Origin: NCEH01 sp002257205 | Lineage (GTDB): Bacteria > Pseudomonadota > Alphaproteobacteria > Rhizobiales > Xanthobacteraceae | Assembly (NCBI RefSeq): GCF_043195105.1 | Contig: NZ_JBAFWO010000003.1 | Direction: 5' to 3' (one strand) | DNA length: 64,000 nucleotides | Shown: positions 27,868 to 36,609 of the stretch, piece after piece | Position numbering within the stretch: the stretch's first letter is position 1 | Layout of the letters: each line of letters starts with the position of its first letter | Made by a program: the position numbers and the translations under genes | Notes under the pieces: generated by a model | What the model was told of the DNA's origin: nothing | The model's database searches: none | The model's input: the letters and a program-made list of their open reading frames with translations, nothing else

Positions 27868-29273
27868 GGCTGCTTCTCCATTGGAGCCGCCGGCAAGGTC
27901 ACGCGCATGACGGCGCCGCCTCCGGGATGATTGCCGGCCTCCAGCAGGCCGTCGTGCTCCTGCACGATGCGATAGCTGATGGAAAGGCCGAGACCCGTGC
28001 CCTTGCCGACCGGCTTGGTGGTGAAGAAGGGATCGAAGATCCGCGAGGCAATCTCCGCCGAGATGCCGGGCCCGCTGTCCTGAACGCTGATCACCACGCG
28101 GTCGCCGCGCCGCTCGCCGGCGATCAGCAGCCGGCGGTCGCCGGCGCCTTCCATTGCATCCACCGCATTCTGGATGAGGTTCATCATCATCTGGTGCAAC
28201 TGGCCGGGATGGCCAATCACGTCGAGCGGCCCCACCAGCTGAAAGGTGGTGTCCACCGCCGGGCTCTGGGCTTTCGCCACCCATTCCAGGGATGAGCGCA
28301 CCAGGGCCGCCATGTCGACCGGCTCGGACGCCTGCCGCCGGTCGGACGAGAAGCGCCGCAGGTCGGCGACGATGTCGCGCACGCGCTCGGCCCCTTCCAG
28401 CATGCCGGCGATGGTCGGGGCCATCTCCCGCAATGTGCGGTCGATCTTCAGCTCCGCCCGCAGGTCGGCACGCGCCGGTGCCGGGCCGTGAAGCGCGTCC
28501 ACATAGCTCACGAGCCGCTCGCCATAGCGTTTCAAGGCGTGGGCGTTGCCATAGACGAAGGAGATGGGATTGTTCAATTCGTGCGCGACGCCGGCGACCA
28601 GGCGGCCGAGCGAGGCCATCTTCTCCGCATGCACCAATTGCTGCTGGGCCTGCTTCAGCCGCTCGTGGGCGGCGGCGAGGTCGCTATAGGCTTTGCGCAA
28701 TTCGCCGATCGGGCGGCCCATGAGGACGATGCCCACCGCGCGGCCCCGCGAATCGAACCGGATCGCGCCGTTCACCGAAACCGGAAGCGGACCTTCCGGC
28801 GTGGCGAAAGCAAAGTCGCGGTCCACGATGCGCTGGCGCTTGGCGACGATGGCCAGCACGTCGGCGAAGCCGGTCGGCGTTTCCGGCGCCAGGAGATCGG
28901 CGAGTCGCAGCTCTAGAAGGTCCGATCCCGACCGGCCGAGCAGCCGCTCGGCGGCAACGTTGACCTGCTCGATGCGGCCGGTGAGGTCGCAGGCGATCAA
29001 GGCGTCGGTCATGGAGGCCATCACCCCGGCGATGAAGGCCTGGGCTTCCTCCAGGGCGGCGTTCTTGTTCTCCAGCTCCACCTGCTGGGTCACCAGCTCG
29101 GCGTAGGTCTCGTCCATCTTGCGGATGACGGCGATCCAGGCCTGTTCCGCGTCGGCGCTGAGCGCGGCGGCCGCATCGATCCCAAGCCCGCCGGCGGCGG
29201 GATCGTGCGCACGGCCTTTGCTACCGGATGCGGACATGGAGACGGGAACCAGGCTGGACGAATGAACGGGCAT
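27864..29273 (-). CDS. hupT: Sensor histidine kinase HupT
   Basis: HupT (469 residues) is the kinase that pairs with HoxA/HupR and takes its H2 signal from HupUV. It is soluble: a short N-terminal part with a coiled-coil (about 55-80), a PAS domain (about 80-190), a second coiled-coil (about 192-215), then a dimerisation domain with phospho-acceptor His231 (GVAHELNNPISF). The ATP domain follows with N box QNAVDAMEG, DSGPGIS and GKGTGLGLS. Known HupT proteins phosphorylate and so inactivate the regulator when H2 is absent. A start at Met13 (29237) is also possible. It is the first gene of the island. Confidence 0.94.
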   Translation of the reverse strand: MPVHSSSLVPVSMSASGSKGRAHDPAAGGLGIDAAAALSADAEQAWIAVIRKMDETYAELVTQQVELENKNAALEEAQAFIAGVMASMTDALIACDLTGRIEQVNVAAERLLGRSGSDLLELRLADLLAPETPTGFADVLAIVAKRQRIVDRDFAFATPEGPLPVSVNGAIRFDSRGRAVGIVLMGRPIGELRKAYSDLAAAHERLKQAQQQLVHAEKMASLGRLVAGVAHELNNPISFVYGNAHALKRYGERLVSYVDALHGPAPARADLRAELKIDRTLREMAPTIAGMLEGAERVRDIVADLRRFSSDRRQASEPVDMAALVRSSLEWVAKAQSPAVDTTFQLVGPLDVIGHPGQLHQMMMNLIQNAVDAMEGAGDRRLLIAGERRGDRVVISVQDSGPGISAEIASRIFDPFFTTKPVGKGTGLGLSISYRIVQEHDGLLEAGNHPGGGAVMRVTLPAAPMEKQP

Positions 29274-29343
29274 GCTAAGCCCGCCGTGGCCCGGATCACA
29301 ACAGAGGATCCGCCGCGCGCGGCGCGAGCGGCAAGAATCGTCT

Positions 29344-29359
29344 TTAATTCACAAATTAA
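29344..29359. promoter_or_regulatory. TTAATT-N4-AATTAA palindrome in the hupT promoter region
   Basis: A perfect 6-bp inverted repeat sits about 70 bp upstream of hupT in the AT-rich spacer (29274-29417) to the neighbouring MBL gene. It resembles an operator but does not match the FNR consensus (TTGAT-N4-ATCAA). TTGAAT at 29368-29373 on the minus strand could be a -35 element nearby. Confidence 0.3.
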
Positions 29360-29417
29360 CACCCTGAATTCAATAAGTTGATGGCGTGAACCGACTTCAT
29401 GAATCAGATCGGCCGCC

Positions 29418-30212
29418 TCACCCCTCGAAGGTCATGCCGTCGAACGCCGGGATGATGCCTTCCGGCAGGATGTCCACAAGGCGTCCATAATCCAGATCCG
29501 TATGGAGATTGGTCAAAATGCTGCGGCCCGGCTTCATCCGTTCGATGTGGGCCAGCGCCTCGCTTAGGCTGAGATGGGAGGGATGTGGCGCTTCACGCAA
29601 AGCATCAAGAATCCAAATATCTAGATTTTCTAGATATTGCAATGAGTTATCTGGAAATGCGCTGACATCGCTTGAATAAGCGACGCCCTCGAATCGGAAG
29701 CCGAACGAGTCGATTTCGCCATGATGCTGGCGAAACGGCAGCGCGACAATGGGCCCGCCCGGCCCATCGACCTGCACCGCCCGGCCCTCGTGGAACCGGT
29801 GCTCGGTCAGGATCGGCGGATAGACGCCGCCGGGCGGCGTGCGGAAGCAATAGCCGAACCGCAAGTGCAGGGCCGCCGAGGTGTCCTCATCGATATAGGC
29901 GTCGATGCGCTGGCGCTGCTGGATCGCCAGCGGGCGCACATCGTCGATGCCGTGGGTATGGTCGGCATGGGAATGGGTGAAGAGCACGCCGTCCAGCCGG
30001 TCCACCTGGGCATCCAGCAATTGCTCGCGCAGGTCGGGCGATGTGTCCACCAGCACCGTCGTCACGCCGTCCGGCCCGTGCCGGCGCACCAGCAGCGAGC
30101 AGCGTCGCCGCCGGTTGCGCGGATTGGTGGGATCGCACGCGCCCCACCCCTGCGCCACGCGGGGGACGCCGCCCGAGGAACCGCAGCCGAGTATGGTGAA
30201 GGTCAGGCCCAT
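29418..30212 (-). CDS. MBL-fold metallohydrolase (PhnP-like)
   Basis: This 264-residue protein is a metallo-beta-lactamase-fold hydrolase with the metal motif THSHADHTHG (HxHxDH), the N-terminal LGCGSSGGVPR typical of the PhnP/cyclic-phosphate phosphodiesterase-like branch, and later metal ligands FRQHHGE, YSSDVS and LTNLHTDLDYG. In alphaproteobacteria this family often lies after metG-holB-tatD; those genes are not seen here. The ATG at 30212 has GGAAG six bases upstream, but a GTG at 30227 is possible. The substrate is unknown. Confidence 0.85.
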   Translation of the reverse strand: MGLTFTILGCGSSGGVPRVAQGWGACDPTNPRNRRRRCSLLVRRHGPDGVTTVLVDTSPDLREQLLDAQVDRLDGVLFTHSHADHTHGIDDVRPLAIQQRQRIDAYIDEDTSAALHLRFGYCFRTPPGGVYPPILTEHRFHEGRAVQVDGPGGPIVALPFRQHHGEIDSFGFRFEGVAYSSDVSAFPDNSLQYLENLDIWILDALREAPHPSHLSLSEALAHIERMKPGRSILTNLHTDLDYGRLVDILPEGIIPAFDGMTFEG

Positions 30213-30421
30213 GGGAAGCTTCCGCACGCTGTCACCCAGGAGCCTTACCGCCGCCGGCGCGGATCACCAAGGCTCTCGCGCCGGACGGGCCCGATTCTCC
30301 CCAGCCGCGGCGCCCGCTTCCGCACCGGCCCCGTGCGACGCAACCAAGATTGCCGTGCGGCGTTGTGCACTCACAGGTCGGCTGGCGGGCCGGGCGCATC
30401 ATGGGGGCAAGGGATATGGAT

Positions 30422-32566
30422 ATGCTGGTATCGGACGCGGCTCCTCAGGTGATGAAGGCGTCGCGGGTCCGGGAGGGAAACCCGTTTCCTCTGGGCGCCA
30501 CCTGGGATGGGCTCGGCGTGAACTTCGCCCTGTTCTCCGCCAATGCCACCAAGGTGGAGCTGTGCCTCTTCGATCCTGACGGCGAGCGCGAGGTGGAGCG
30601 CATCGAGCTGCCCGAATATACCGACGAGGTGTGGCACGGCTATTTGCCCGATGCCCGGCCCGGCCTCGTCTATGCCTATCGCGTCCATGGCCCCTACGAG
30701 CCCGCGTCCGGCCATCGTTTCAATCCCAACAAGCTGCTTCTTGATCCCTATGGCAAGCAATTGGTGGGGGGATTGACCTGGAACCCGGCCCTGTTCGGCT
30801 ACCAGATGGAGAGCAAGGACAAGGACAAGGATCTCACCTTCGACACCCGCGATAGCGCCACTTTCATGCCGAAATGCCGGGTGATCGATCCGGCCTTCAC
30901 CTGGGGCATGACGCGCCGCCCCCTGGTGCCATGGGACCGCACCATTCTCTATGAGGCCCACGCCCGCGGCTACACCATGCGCCACCCCCAGGTGCGGGAG
31001 GATTTGCGCGGCACGTTCGCCGGTCTCATGGCGCCGGAAGTGATCGACTATCTGAGAGACCTCGGCATCACCGCCCTGGAGCTGTTGCCGGTGCACGGCT
31101 TCGTGGACGACAGCTATCTGGTGGAAAAGGATCTGCGGAATTATTGGGGCTACAACACCATCTCCTTCTTCGCCCCGCATCCGCTCTATCTCGCGAGCCC
31201 GAACGTCAATGAGTTCAAGGAGATGGTCGCGCGTTACCACGCGGCGGGCATCGAGATCATCCAGGACGTGGTCTATAACCACACCGCCGAGGGCAACGAG
31301 CTTGGCCCGACGCTCTCGTTCAAGGGCATCGACAACGCCTCATACTACCGTCTGCCCGAGGACAAGCGCTTTTATATCAACGATACCGGCACCGGAAACA
31401 CGGTGAACCTCTCCCATCCGCGCGTCCTGCAGATGGTTACGGACAGCCTGCGCTATTGGGCCACCGAGATGCAGGTCGATGGGTTCCGCTTCGATCTTGC
31501 CACCATCCTCGGCCGCGAAGCCCATGGCTTCGACGAGGGCGGCGGGTTCCTCGATTCCTGCCGCCAGGATCCCATTCTCTCGCAGGTGAAGCTGATTGCC
31601 GAACCTTGGGATTGCGGTCCGGGCGGATATCAGGTCGGCGGCTTCTCGCCGGGCTGGGCGGAATGGAACGACCGCTATCGCGACACGGTGCGCGCCTATT
31701 GGAAGGGCGATGACGGCCAGATCGCGGAACTCGCCACCCGCCTCACGGCCTCGGGCGATTTCTTCAACCGGCGCGGCCGCAAGCCGTGGTCTTCGGTGAA
31801 TTTCATTTCCGCCCACGACGGCTTCACCCTCGCGGATCTGGTCTCCTATAACGACAAGCACAATGAGGCGAACGGCGAGGACAATCGCGACGGCCATTCC
31901 CACAATCTCTCATGGAATCATGGCGTCGAGGGCCCGAGCGAGGATCCGGAGATCTGCGCCCTGCGCGCCCGCCAGATGCGCAACATGCTGGCGACGCTGC
32001 TGTTTTCCCAAGGGACGCCGATGATCCTGGGTGGCGATGAATTCGCGCGCACCCAGGGGGGCAACAACAATGCCTATTGCCAGGACAATGAAATCGGCTG
32101 GATCGAGTGGGATTTCACCCCGGCCGGGCGCGAACTCCACGCCTTCGTGCGCAAATTGATCGCCGTGCGCCAATCTCACCCTTTGCTGCGTCGAAGCCGT
32201 TTCCTCAGCGGCGCCTATAACAAGGAGCTCGACGTCAAGGACGTGTGCTGGCTCGCCCCGGACGGGACCGAAATGGGCGAGGAGCAGTGGCAGGATGGCC
32301 TGAGCCGGTGCATGGGCGTGTTGATGGACGGGCGCGCGCAGCCCACCGGCATCCGCCGCAAGGGGACCGACACCACTTTGCTGCTGATCGTGAACGCGCA
32401 TTTCGACGTGGTGAATTTCACCCTTCCCGAGGTTGTGGGCGGCAAGGGATGGCGCCTCGTCGTCGATACCAACGCCCCCGCCCCGGCGGCGCAGCCCACC
32501 TTTCCGTTCGCCCATGTCTATGAAGTGACAGGCCGTTCGCTCCTGCTGCTCGAAGTGGCATCATGA
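30422..32566 (+). CDS. glgX: Glycogen debranching enzyme GlgX
   Basis: GlgX (about 714 residues) hydrolyses alpha-1,6 branches of glycogen left by phosphorylase. The N-terminal carbohydrate module (PFPLGATWDGLGVNFALFSANA) is followed by a GH13 barrel with IQDVVYNHTAEGNE, catalytic Asp in DGFRFDLATILG, catalytic Glu in LIAEPWDCG, and the third acid in FISAHDGFT. The start at 30422 is chosen because AAGGG lies 8 bases upstream; ATGs at 30401 and 30416 are alternatives. No other glycogen genes are in the window. The stop overlaps the next gene by 4 bases (ATGA). Confidence 0.94.
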   Translation: MLVSDAAPQVMKASRVREGNPFPLGATWDGLGVNFALFSANATKVELCLFDPDGEREVERIELPEYTDEVWHGYLPDARPGLVYAYRVHGPYEPASGHRFNPNKLLLDPYGKQLVGGLTWNPALFGYQMESKDKDKDLTFDTRDSATFMPKCRVIDPAFTWGMTRRPLVPWDRTILYEAHARGYTMRHPQVREDLRGTFAGLMAPEVIDYLRDLGITALELLPVHGFVDDSYLVEKDLRNYWGYNTISFFAPHPLYLASPNVNEFKEMVARYHAAGIEIIQDVVYNHTAEGNELGPTLSFKGIDNASYYRLPEDKRFYINDTGTGNTVNLSHPRVLQMVTDSLRYWATEMQVDGFRFDLATILGREAHGFDEGGGFLDSCRQDPILSQVKLIAEPWDCGPGGYQVGGFSPGWAEWNDRYRDTVRAYWKGDDGQIAELATRLTASGDFFNRRGRKPWSSVNFISAHDGFTLADLVSYNDKHNEANGEDNRDGHSHNLSWNHGVEGPSEDPEICALRARQMRNMLATLLFSQGTPMILGGDEFARTQGGNNNAYCQDNEIGWIEWDFTPAGRELHAFVRKLIAVRQSHPLLRRSRFLSGAYNKELDVKDVCWLAPDGTEMGEEQWQDGLSRCMGVLMDGRAQPTGIRRKGTDTTLLLIVNAHFDVVNFTLPEVVGGKGWRLVVDTNAPAPAAQPTFPFAHVYEVTGRSLLLLEVAS

Positions 32567-34596
32567 GCGAGGCGGAGGGCAGTGGGCCGGACCGCACGGC
32601 CCATCCCATCCTTCAGCAACAGGTGGTGCCGCCGCGCGCCGCCGTCATTCCGCTGGGTTCGGGCGCCGTCGGCACGCTGCTGGCGACGAGCGCCATCATC
32701 GCGATGCTGTATTTCGCCCGCGAAGTGCTGGTGCCGGTGGCGCTCGCCATGCTGCTCAGCTTTGTGCTCGCGCCGGTGATTGTGGTGCTGCGACGGTTGA
32801 AAATTCCGCGCACGCTGGCCGTCACCAGCGTCGTCGTGCTCACCTTCCTCGGCCTCATCTCGCTGGGGGCGGTGGTGGCGAGCCAGGTTGCGGAGCTCGC
32901 GGGCGATCTGCCGCAATATCAGGTGAATATCCGCGACAAGATCCGCTCGCTGCGAGGTGCGACCGAGGGGTCCGGCACGCTGGAGCGCGCGGCGCAGATG
33001 CTTCAGGACCTCGGCAACGAGCTTGACCGGCCGGCACCCGAAAGCCGGACTGGAAGCCCGAATGCGGGCACCGCCGAGCAACCGCCCCTGCCGGTGGAGA
33101 TCCGCCAGCCCAATCCCGGCACCTTGGGCATGCTCGGCGCGGTGATGACACCGCTGGTTCACCCGCTCGCCACCACCGGCATCATCTTCATCTTTCTCAT
33201 CTTCATCCTGTTGCAGCGGGAGGACCTGCGCAATCGCTTCATCCGCCTTGCGGGGGCGAGCGACATCCAGCGCACCACCGCCGCGCTCGACGATGCGGCC
33301 CGCCGCCTGTCCCGCTTTTTCTTGATGCAGGTGATGCTGAACGCCGGCTTCGGCACCGTGATCGGCCTCGGCCTGTGGGTGATCGGTGTGCCGAGCCCGC
33401 TGCTGTGGGGGCTGATGGCGGCGGTGCTACGCTTCGTTCCTTATATCGGCGCGATCATCGCCGCTTTGCTGCCGATCGCGCTCGCGCTCGCCGTCGATCC
33501 CGGCTGGAGCATCGTGTTATCCACAATCGCCCTGTTCGCCCTCGTGGAGCCCCTCGTCGGCCACATCATCGAGCCGCTGGTCTACGGGCGGAGCACCGGG
33601 CTTTCCCCGGTCGCGGTGGTGGCATCGGCCACCTTCTGGACCTGGCTGTGGGGACCAATCGGGCTGGTGCTCGCGACCCCGCTCACGCTCTGCGCCGTGG
33701 TGCTCGGCCGCCATGTGGACCAGCTGGAATTTCTCGACGTGATGCTCGGCGACCGGCCGCCGCTCAGTGCGCCGGAGCTGTTTTACCAGCGCATGCTGGC
33801 GGGCGACCCGACCGAGGCCACCAGCAAGGCCGAGGAATTCCTGAAGGAACGTAGCTTCCTGGCCTATCTCGACAATGTCGCCCTGCCCGGCCTGCGGCTC
33901 GCGCAGCAGGATCTTTCCCGCGGCACCCTGGACGACGCGCGGATCGCGCGGCTGCGCCTCAGTCTCGGGGAATTGCTGGAGAATCTGTCCGATATTCCAG
34001 ACGGCATCCCCAAGGGCGAAACCGATGAGCGCGAAGCCGAGGCCGCCGTTGCCGCAAGCCCGGCGGGCGGCGCCTATCCCGTGGTCGATGCCGAGACGCT
34101 GCCGCAGCGCTGGCGGGGCGAGGCTCCCATTCTCTGCATCGCGGCGCGGTCCGGCCTCGATCTCGCGGCGGCGGACCTGTTGGCGCATCTGCTGAAGCGC
34201 CATGGGCTGGCGGCGCGCGTCTGCGGTCCAGAAACGCTGACCATCGCCAATCTCGCCAATCTCAGCGGGTCCGATCTGGCGCTGACCATCCTGTCGTCGC
34301 TTGAAAACGCAGGCACGGCGCACATGCGCTATTCCAGCCGGCGGCTGCGCCGGCGATTGCCGCAGAGCGAAATCCTTCTCGCGGCGTTTGGCGCCCATGA
34401 CGATGGCGCCATGCGCGCCGCCCTCGAAAGCCAATCCGGCAGCAATGCGGTCGCGACAAGCCTCGAAGAGGCGTTGGCGGCCTGCCTGATCGCGGCGGGG
34501 CGCCCCGAATCCTCCGACGCCGACGATACCGCCCACCCCGTGCCCGAAAGCTCTGCGGTTCCCGCACAACCCAGGCCGGCAAGGGCGAGCGCCTAG
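32563..34596 (+). CDS. AI-2E family transporter with long C-terminal domain
   Basis: The N-terminal 380 residues are an AI-2E family membrane protein: three hydrophobic helices near 33-105, a soluble insert with an amphipathic stretch (about 106-195), then further helices (about 200-375) including FVPYIGAIIAALLPIALAL and GLSPVAVVASATFWTWLWGPIGLVLATPL. The family includes exporters of small molecules and Na+/H+ antiporters, so the substrate cannot be named. About 295 further residues form a soluble tail with the LLEFLDVMLG-type linker and an alpha/beta domain (ILCIAARSGLDLAAADLLAHLL, LALTILSSLENAG). It is translationally coupled to glgX. Confidence 0.85.
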   Translation: MSEAEGSGPDRTAHPILQQQVVPPRAAVIPLGSGAVGTLLATSAIIAMLYFAREVLVPVALAMLLSFVLAPVIVVLRRLKIPRTLAVTSVVVLTFLGLISLGAVVASQVAELAGDLPQYQVNIRDKIRSLRGATEGSGTLERAAQMLQDLGNELDRPAPESRTGSPNAGTAEQPPLPVEIRQPNPGTLGMLGAVMTPLVHPLATTGIIFIFLIFILLQREDLRNRFIRLAGASDIQRTTAALDDAARRLSRFFLMQVMLNAGFGTVIGLGLWVIGVPSPLLWGLMAAVLRFVPYIGAIIAALLPIALALAVDPGWSIVLSTIALFALVEPLVGHIIEPLVYGRSTGLSPVAVVASATFWTWLWGPIGLVLATPLTLCAVVLGRHVDQLEFLDVMLGDRPPLSAPELFYQRMLAGDPTEATSKAEEFLKERSFLAYLDNVALPGLRLAQQDLSRGTLDDARIARLRLSLGELLENLSDIPDGIPKGETDEREAEAAVAASPAGGAYPVVDAETLPQRWRGEAPILCIAARSGLDLAAADLLAHLLKRHGLAARVCGPETLTIANLANLSGSDLALTILSSLENAGTAHMRYSSRRLRRRLPQSEILLAAFGAHDDGAMRAALESQSGSNAVATSLEEALAACLIAAGRPESSDADDTAHPVPESSAVPAQPRPARASA

Positions 34597-34605
34597 AATG
34601 CGGGC

Positions 34606-35334
34606 CTAGCCCCCAAGCGCCTTCAGCATCAGCACTGCGAGGAAGCCGAGGAAAAAGGTGGCCGCAACGAAGGTCGTGTCCTCGCCGTCGGCGTGGGCTT
34701 CCGCCAGCAATTCCTCGGTCACCAGATAGATCAGGGCGGCGGTGGCGAATGCGAGGATGCCCACCTGCCAGAGGTCCGGGAGGGAGAGGAACGCGAGCGC
34801 GCCGCTCGCTCCGCCGATCGGCACCAGCGCGGCGAGCGCGCACGCCTTCATCACACCCCCTGCCCCGGCGCCCGGTCGGCTGAGGGAGACGCTCGTGGCG
34901 AGGCCGAGGAAGAAGACCTCCAGCGTCAGGGCCGCGACGATCACCAGTCCGCTTTCCGGCGCCGCCGCGAGCGCGACCGCGCACAACAGGCCGTCGATGA
35001 ACAGATCGACGCCGACCGTCACCAGCAGGCCGGTATTGTTTCCGCCCGGCTTTTCGCCAGGCGCCTCCTCTTCCTTCTCGTCCGCCTCGCCAATCCACCG
35101 CTTGATGGCCAGCATGAGCGCGCCGCCGAGCGTGAAGCCGATGGCGATGCCGAGGGGATGGGCGCTTCCGAGCTCCGGCAGCAATTCCGCGCCCACGGCC
35201 GCCATCACCACGCCGGCGGTGAAATGCTGCACGGCGCCACGGATCGTCGCGCCGGGACGCCAGACAAAACCCAGCAAGGCGCCGGCGATGACGGCCCCGG
35301 CGGGGATCAAGGTCAAAAGAACCGCGTTCAGCAT
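34606..35334 (-). CDS. ZIP-family-like metal transporter
   Basis: This is a 242-residue membrane protein with about eight hydrophobic helices. Features shared with ZIP metal transporters are HFTAGVVMAAVGAELLPEL in an early helix, a charged cytoplasmic loop (ADEKEEEAPGEKPGG, about 84-98) and VDLFIDGLL in the middle. The C-terminus has YLVTEELLAEAH. Histidine and glutamate in helices fit a divalent metal path. The metal is unknown. The gene faces the AI-2E gene, with only 9 bp between the stops. Confidence 0.75.
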   Translation of the reverse strand: MLNAVLLTLIPAGAVIAGALLGFVWRPGATIRGAVQHFTAGVVMAAVGAELLPELGSAHPLGIAIGFTLGGALMLAIKRWIGEADEKEEEAPGEKPGGNNTGLLVTVGVDLFIDGLLCAVALAAAPESGLVIVAALTLEVFFLGLATSVSLSRPGAGAGGVMKACALAALVPIGGASGALAFLSLPDLWQVGILAFATAALIYLVTEELLAEAHADGEDTTFVAATFFLGFLAVLMLKALGG

Positions 35335-35534
35335 GCTCGGCGCCCCGCTCAGACAGCCATCGTCTAGGGCTTCACCGTGACAGAGCGACGAAGCGCGGGC
35401 TTTTGAGATTCGGGATGCGTGTCGGGCCGATGCGCCGGTCCTGGCGCCCGCGCGTCCATGGTCTGCGCGCCCATTGGACGTGCCTCCCCGCTTTCAGGCG
35501 GGCCGAACCATGGGGCTATTTCTTGGGATGTGAA

Positions 35535-35612
35535 TGGTCGGAGCGAGAGGATTTGAACCTCCGACCCCTAGTCCCCCAGACTAGTGCGCTAACCGGGCTG
35601 CGCTACGCTCCG
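35535..35612 (-). tRNA. tRNA-Pro (anticodon GGG)
   Basis: On the minus strand, acceptor arms CGGAGCG and CGCTCCG pair over 7 bp, followed by discriminator A and an encoded CCA. The anticodon stem CTAGT/ACTAG encloses the loop CTGGGGG, giving anticodon GGG for proline. The T arm has GGTTCAAATCC. The D arm contains AGCCCGGTTAGC. Confidence 0.97.
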
Positions 35613-36056
35613 ACGTGGAGGGGAGGCTTAGACCATCGCGTTGGCGGCTACAAGAGTGAAATGCGGCGCTATCCACCGCCCTTCGCGACCCTCAATGAAA
35701 ACCCGCGTTGCGGGCCTGACGTGCCGGCCTGTCCGGCCGACGCTCCAAAATGACAGAGGACGGTACTTTGGTGCTATGGGGCGGAAATCGGGCGCGGAGC
35801 CGAACACGGTTTCGCGACTTTGGCATATGACATTTTTATTTATCAGTAAAAGGTTGCCGCAAACAACAAGTGCGGTCGAATAGCGACGTTATCTTGATGG
35901 AAACTTTGCGTTAACTTTGATATATATTGTTCCAATCTGATACATTTTTCAAGCTTAGCAGTAAGATATCATGATTTCGCCGCGGAACAGTGACATTGTC
36001 GCCCCAATAGAACGTCATTCGCCGATCTCCCATCAACAACAATGGAGGTCGAGGGA
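35613..36056. other. AT-rich intergenic region upstream of rlpA
   Basis: This 444-bp stretch becomes markedly AT-rich from about 35820 to 36000, in contrast to its surroundings. It probably holds the promoter for the downstream RlpA-like gene (for example TTAACTTTGATATATATT near 35912-35930). An 80-codon frame (35641-35883) has no family-like sequence. No gene or RNA was recognised. Confidence 0.5.
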
Positions 36057-36527
36057 ATGGAGATCCAGAAGGGGTTTCTGATTGGAACATTTGCGCTGAC
36101 GCTCGGCGCGTTCTGTACACCAGCCAAAGCCGATGCCGGACAGACCGGTGTTGCTTCTTATTATTGGCAGGGACGGGGCACCGCAAGCGGCGAACGTTTT
36201 AATCCCAATGCCCTGACTGCGGCCCATCGCTCGCTCCCCTTCGGAACGAAGGTTCGCGTGACCAACCTGCGCAATGGCCGCACAGTGGTGGTCCGCATTA
36301 ACGACCGTGGACCGTTCGTCCGGGGTCGCATCATCGACGTCTCGCGCGCCGCGGCGTCAGAACTCGGATTCACCAGCCACGGCCTGACGCGCGTCTCCGT
36401 CGCCGTGCTGGGACGCGAACAGGTGGCCGAAGCCGCCCCGGCCCAGGACAAGGCCGCGGCCGCTCCCGCACCGATCAATCTGTTCGCGTGGCTCCAGCAG
36501 TCTCAGGCGGACGAACCCGCGAACTGA
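36057..36527 (+). CDS. rlpA: RlpA-like double-psi beta-barrel protein
   Basis: This 156-residue exported protein has a signal sequence (GFLIGTFALTLGAFCTPAKADA) and one RlpA double-psi beta-barrel (about 30-115): GVASYYWQGRGTASGERFNPNALTAAH, LPFGTKVRVTN and VVRINDRGPFVRGRIIDVSRAAA. RlpA proteins cleave denuded glycan strands of peptidoglycan at the division septum. It lacks the SPOR domain of larger RlpA proteins and ends in an Ala/Pro tail. The ATG at 36057 is preferred because GGAGG lies 8 bases upstream; an ATG at 36042 overlaps that site. Confidence 0.88.
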   Translation: MEIQKGFLIGTFALTLGAFCTPAKADAGQTGVASYYWQGRGTASGERFNPNALTAAHRSLPFGTKVRVTNLRNGRTVVVRINDRGPFVRGRIIDVSRAAASELGFTSHGLTRVSVAVLGREQVAEAAPAQDKAAAAPAPINLFAWLQQSQADEPAN

Positions 36528-36609
36528 GCGACACGGGGTGCCGTCGCCGTTCGTACGGCACCCTCTTCCAGACGTGCGGGAAATGCCGCGCCAACGGCGC
36601 ACGGGCAGC

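Noticed and set aside
29274..29417. FNR/FixK box upstream of hupT
   Set aside because: The TTAATT-N4-AATTAA palindrome lacks the G/C positions and spacing of TTGAT-N4-ATCAA.
35403..35753. Plus-strand frame of 116 codons that crosses the tRNA-Pro
   Set aside because: Its middle (EDLNLRPLVPQTSALTGLRY) is just the antisense of tRNA-Pro, a well-known false gene.
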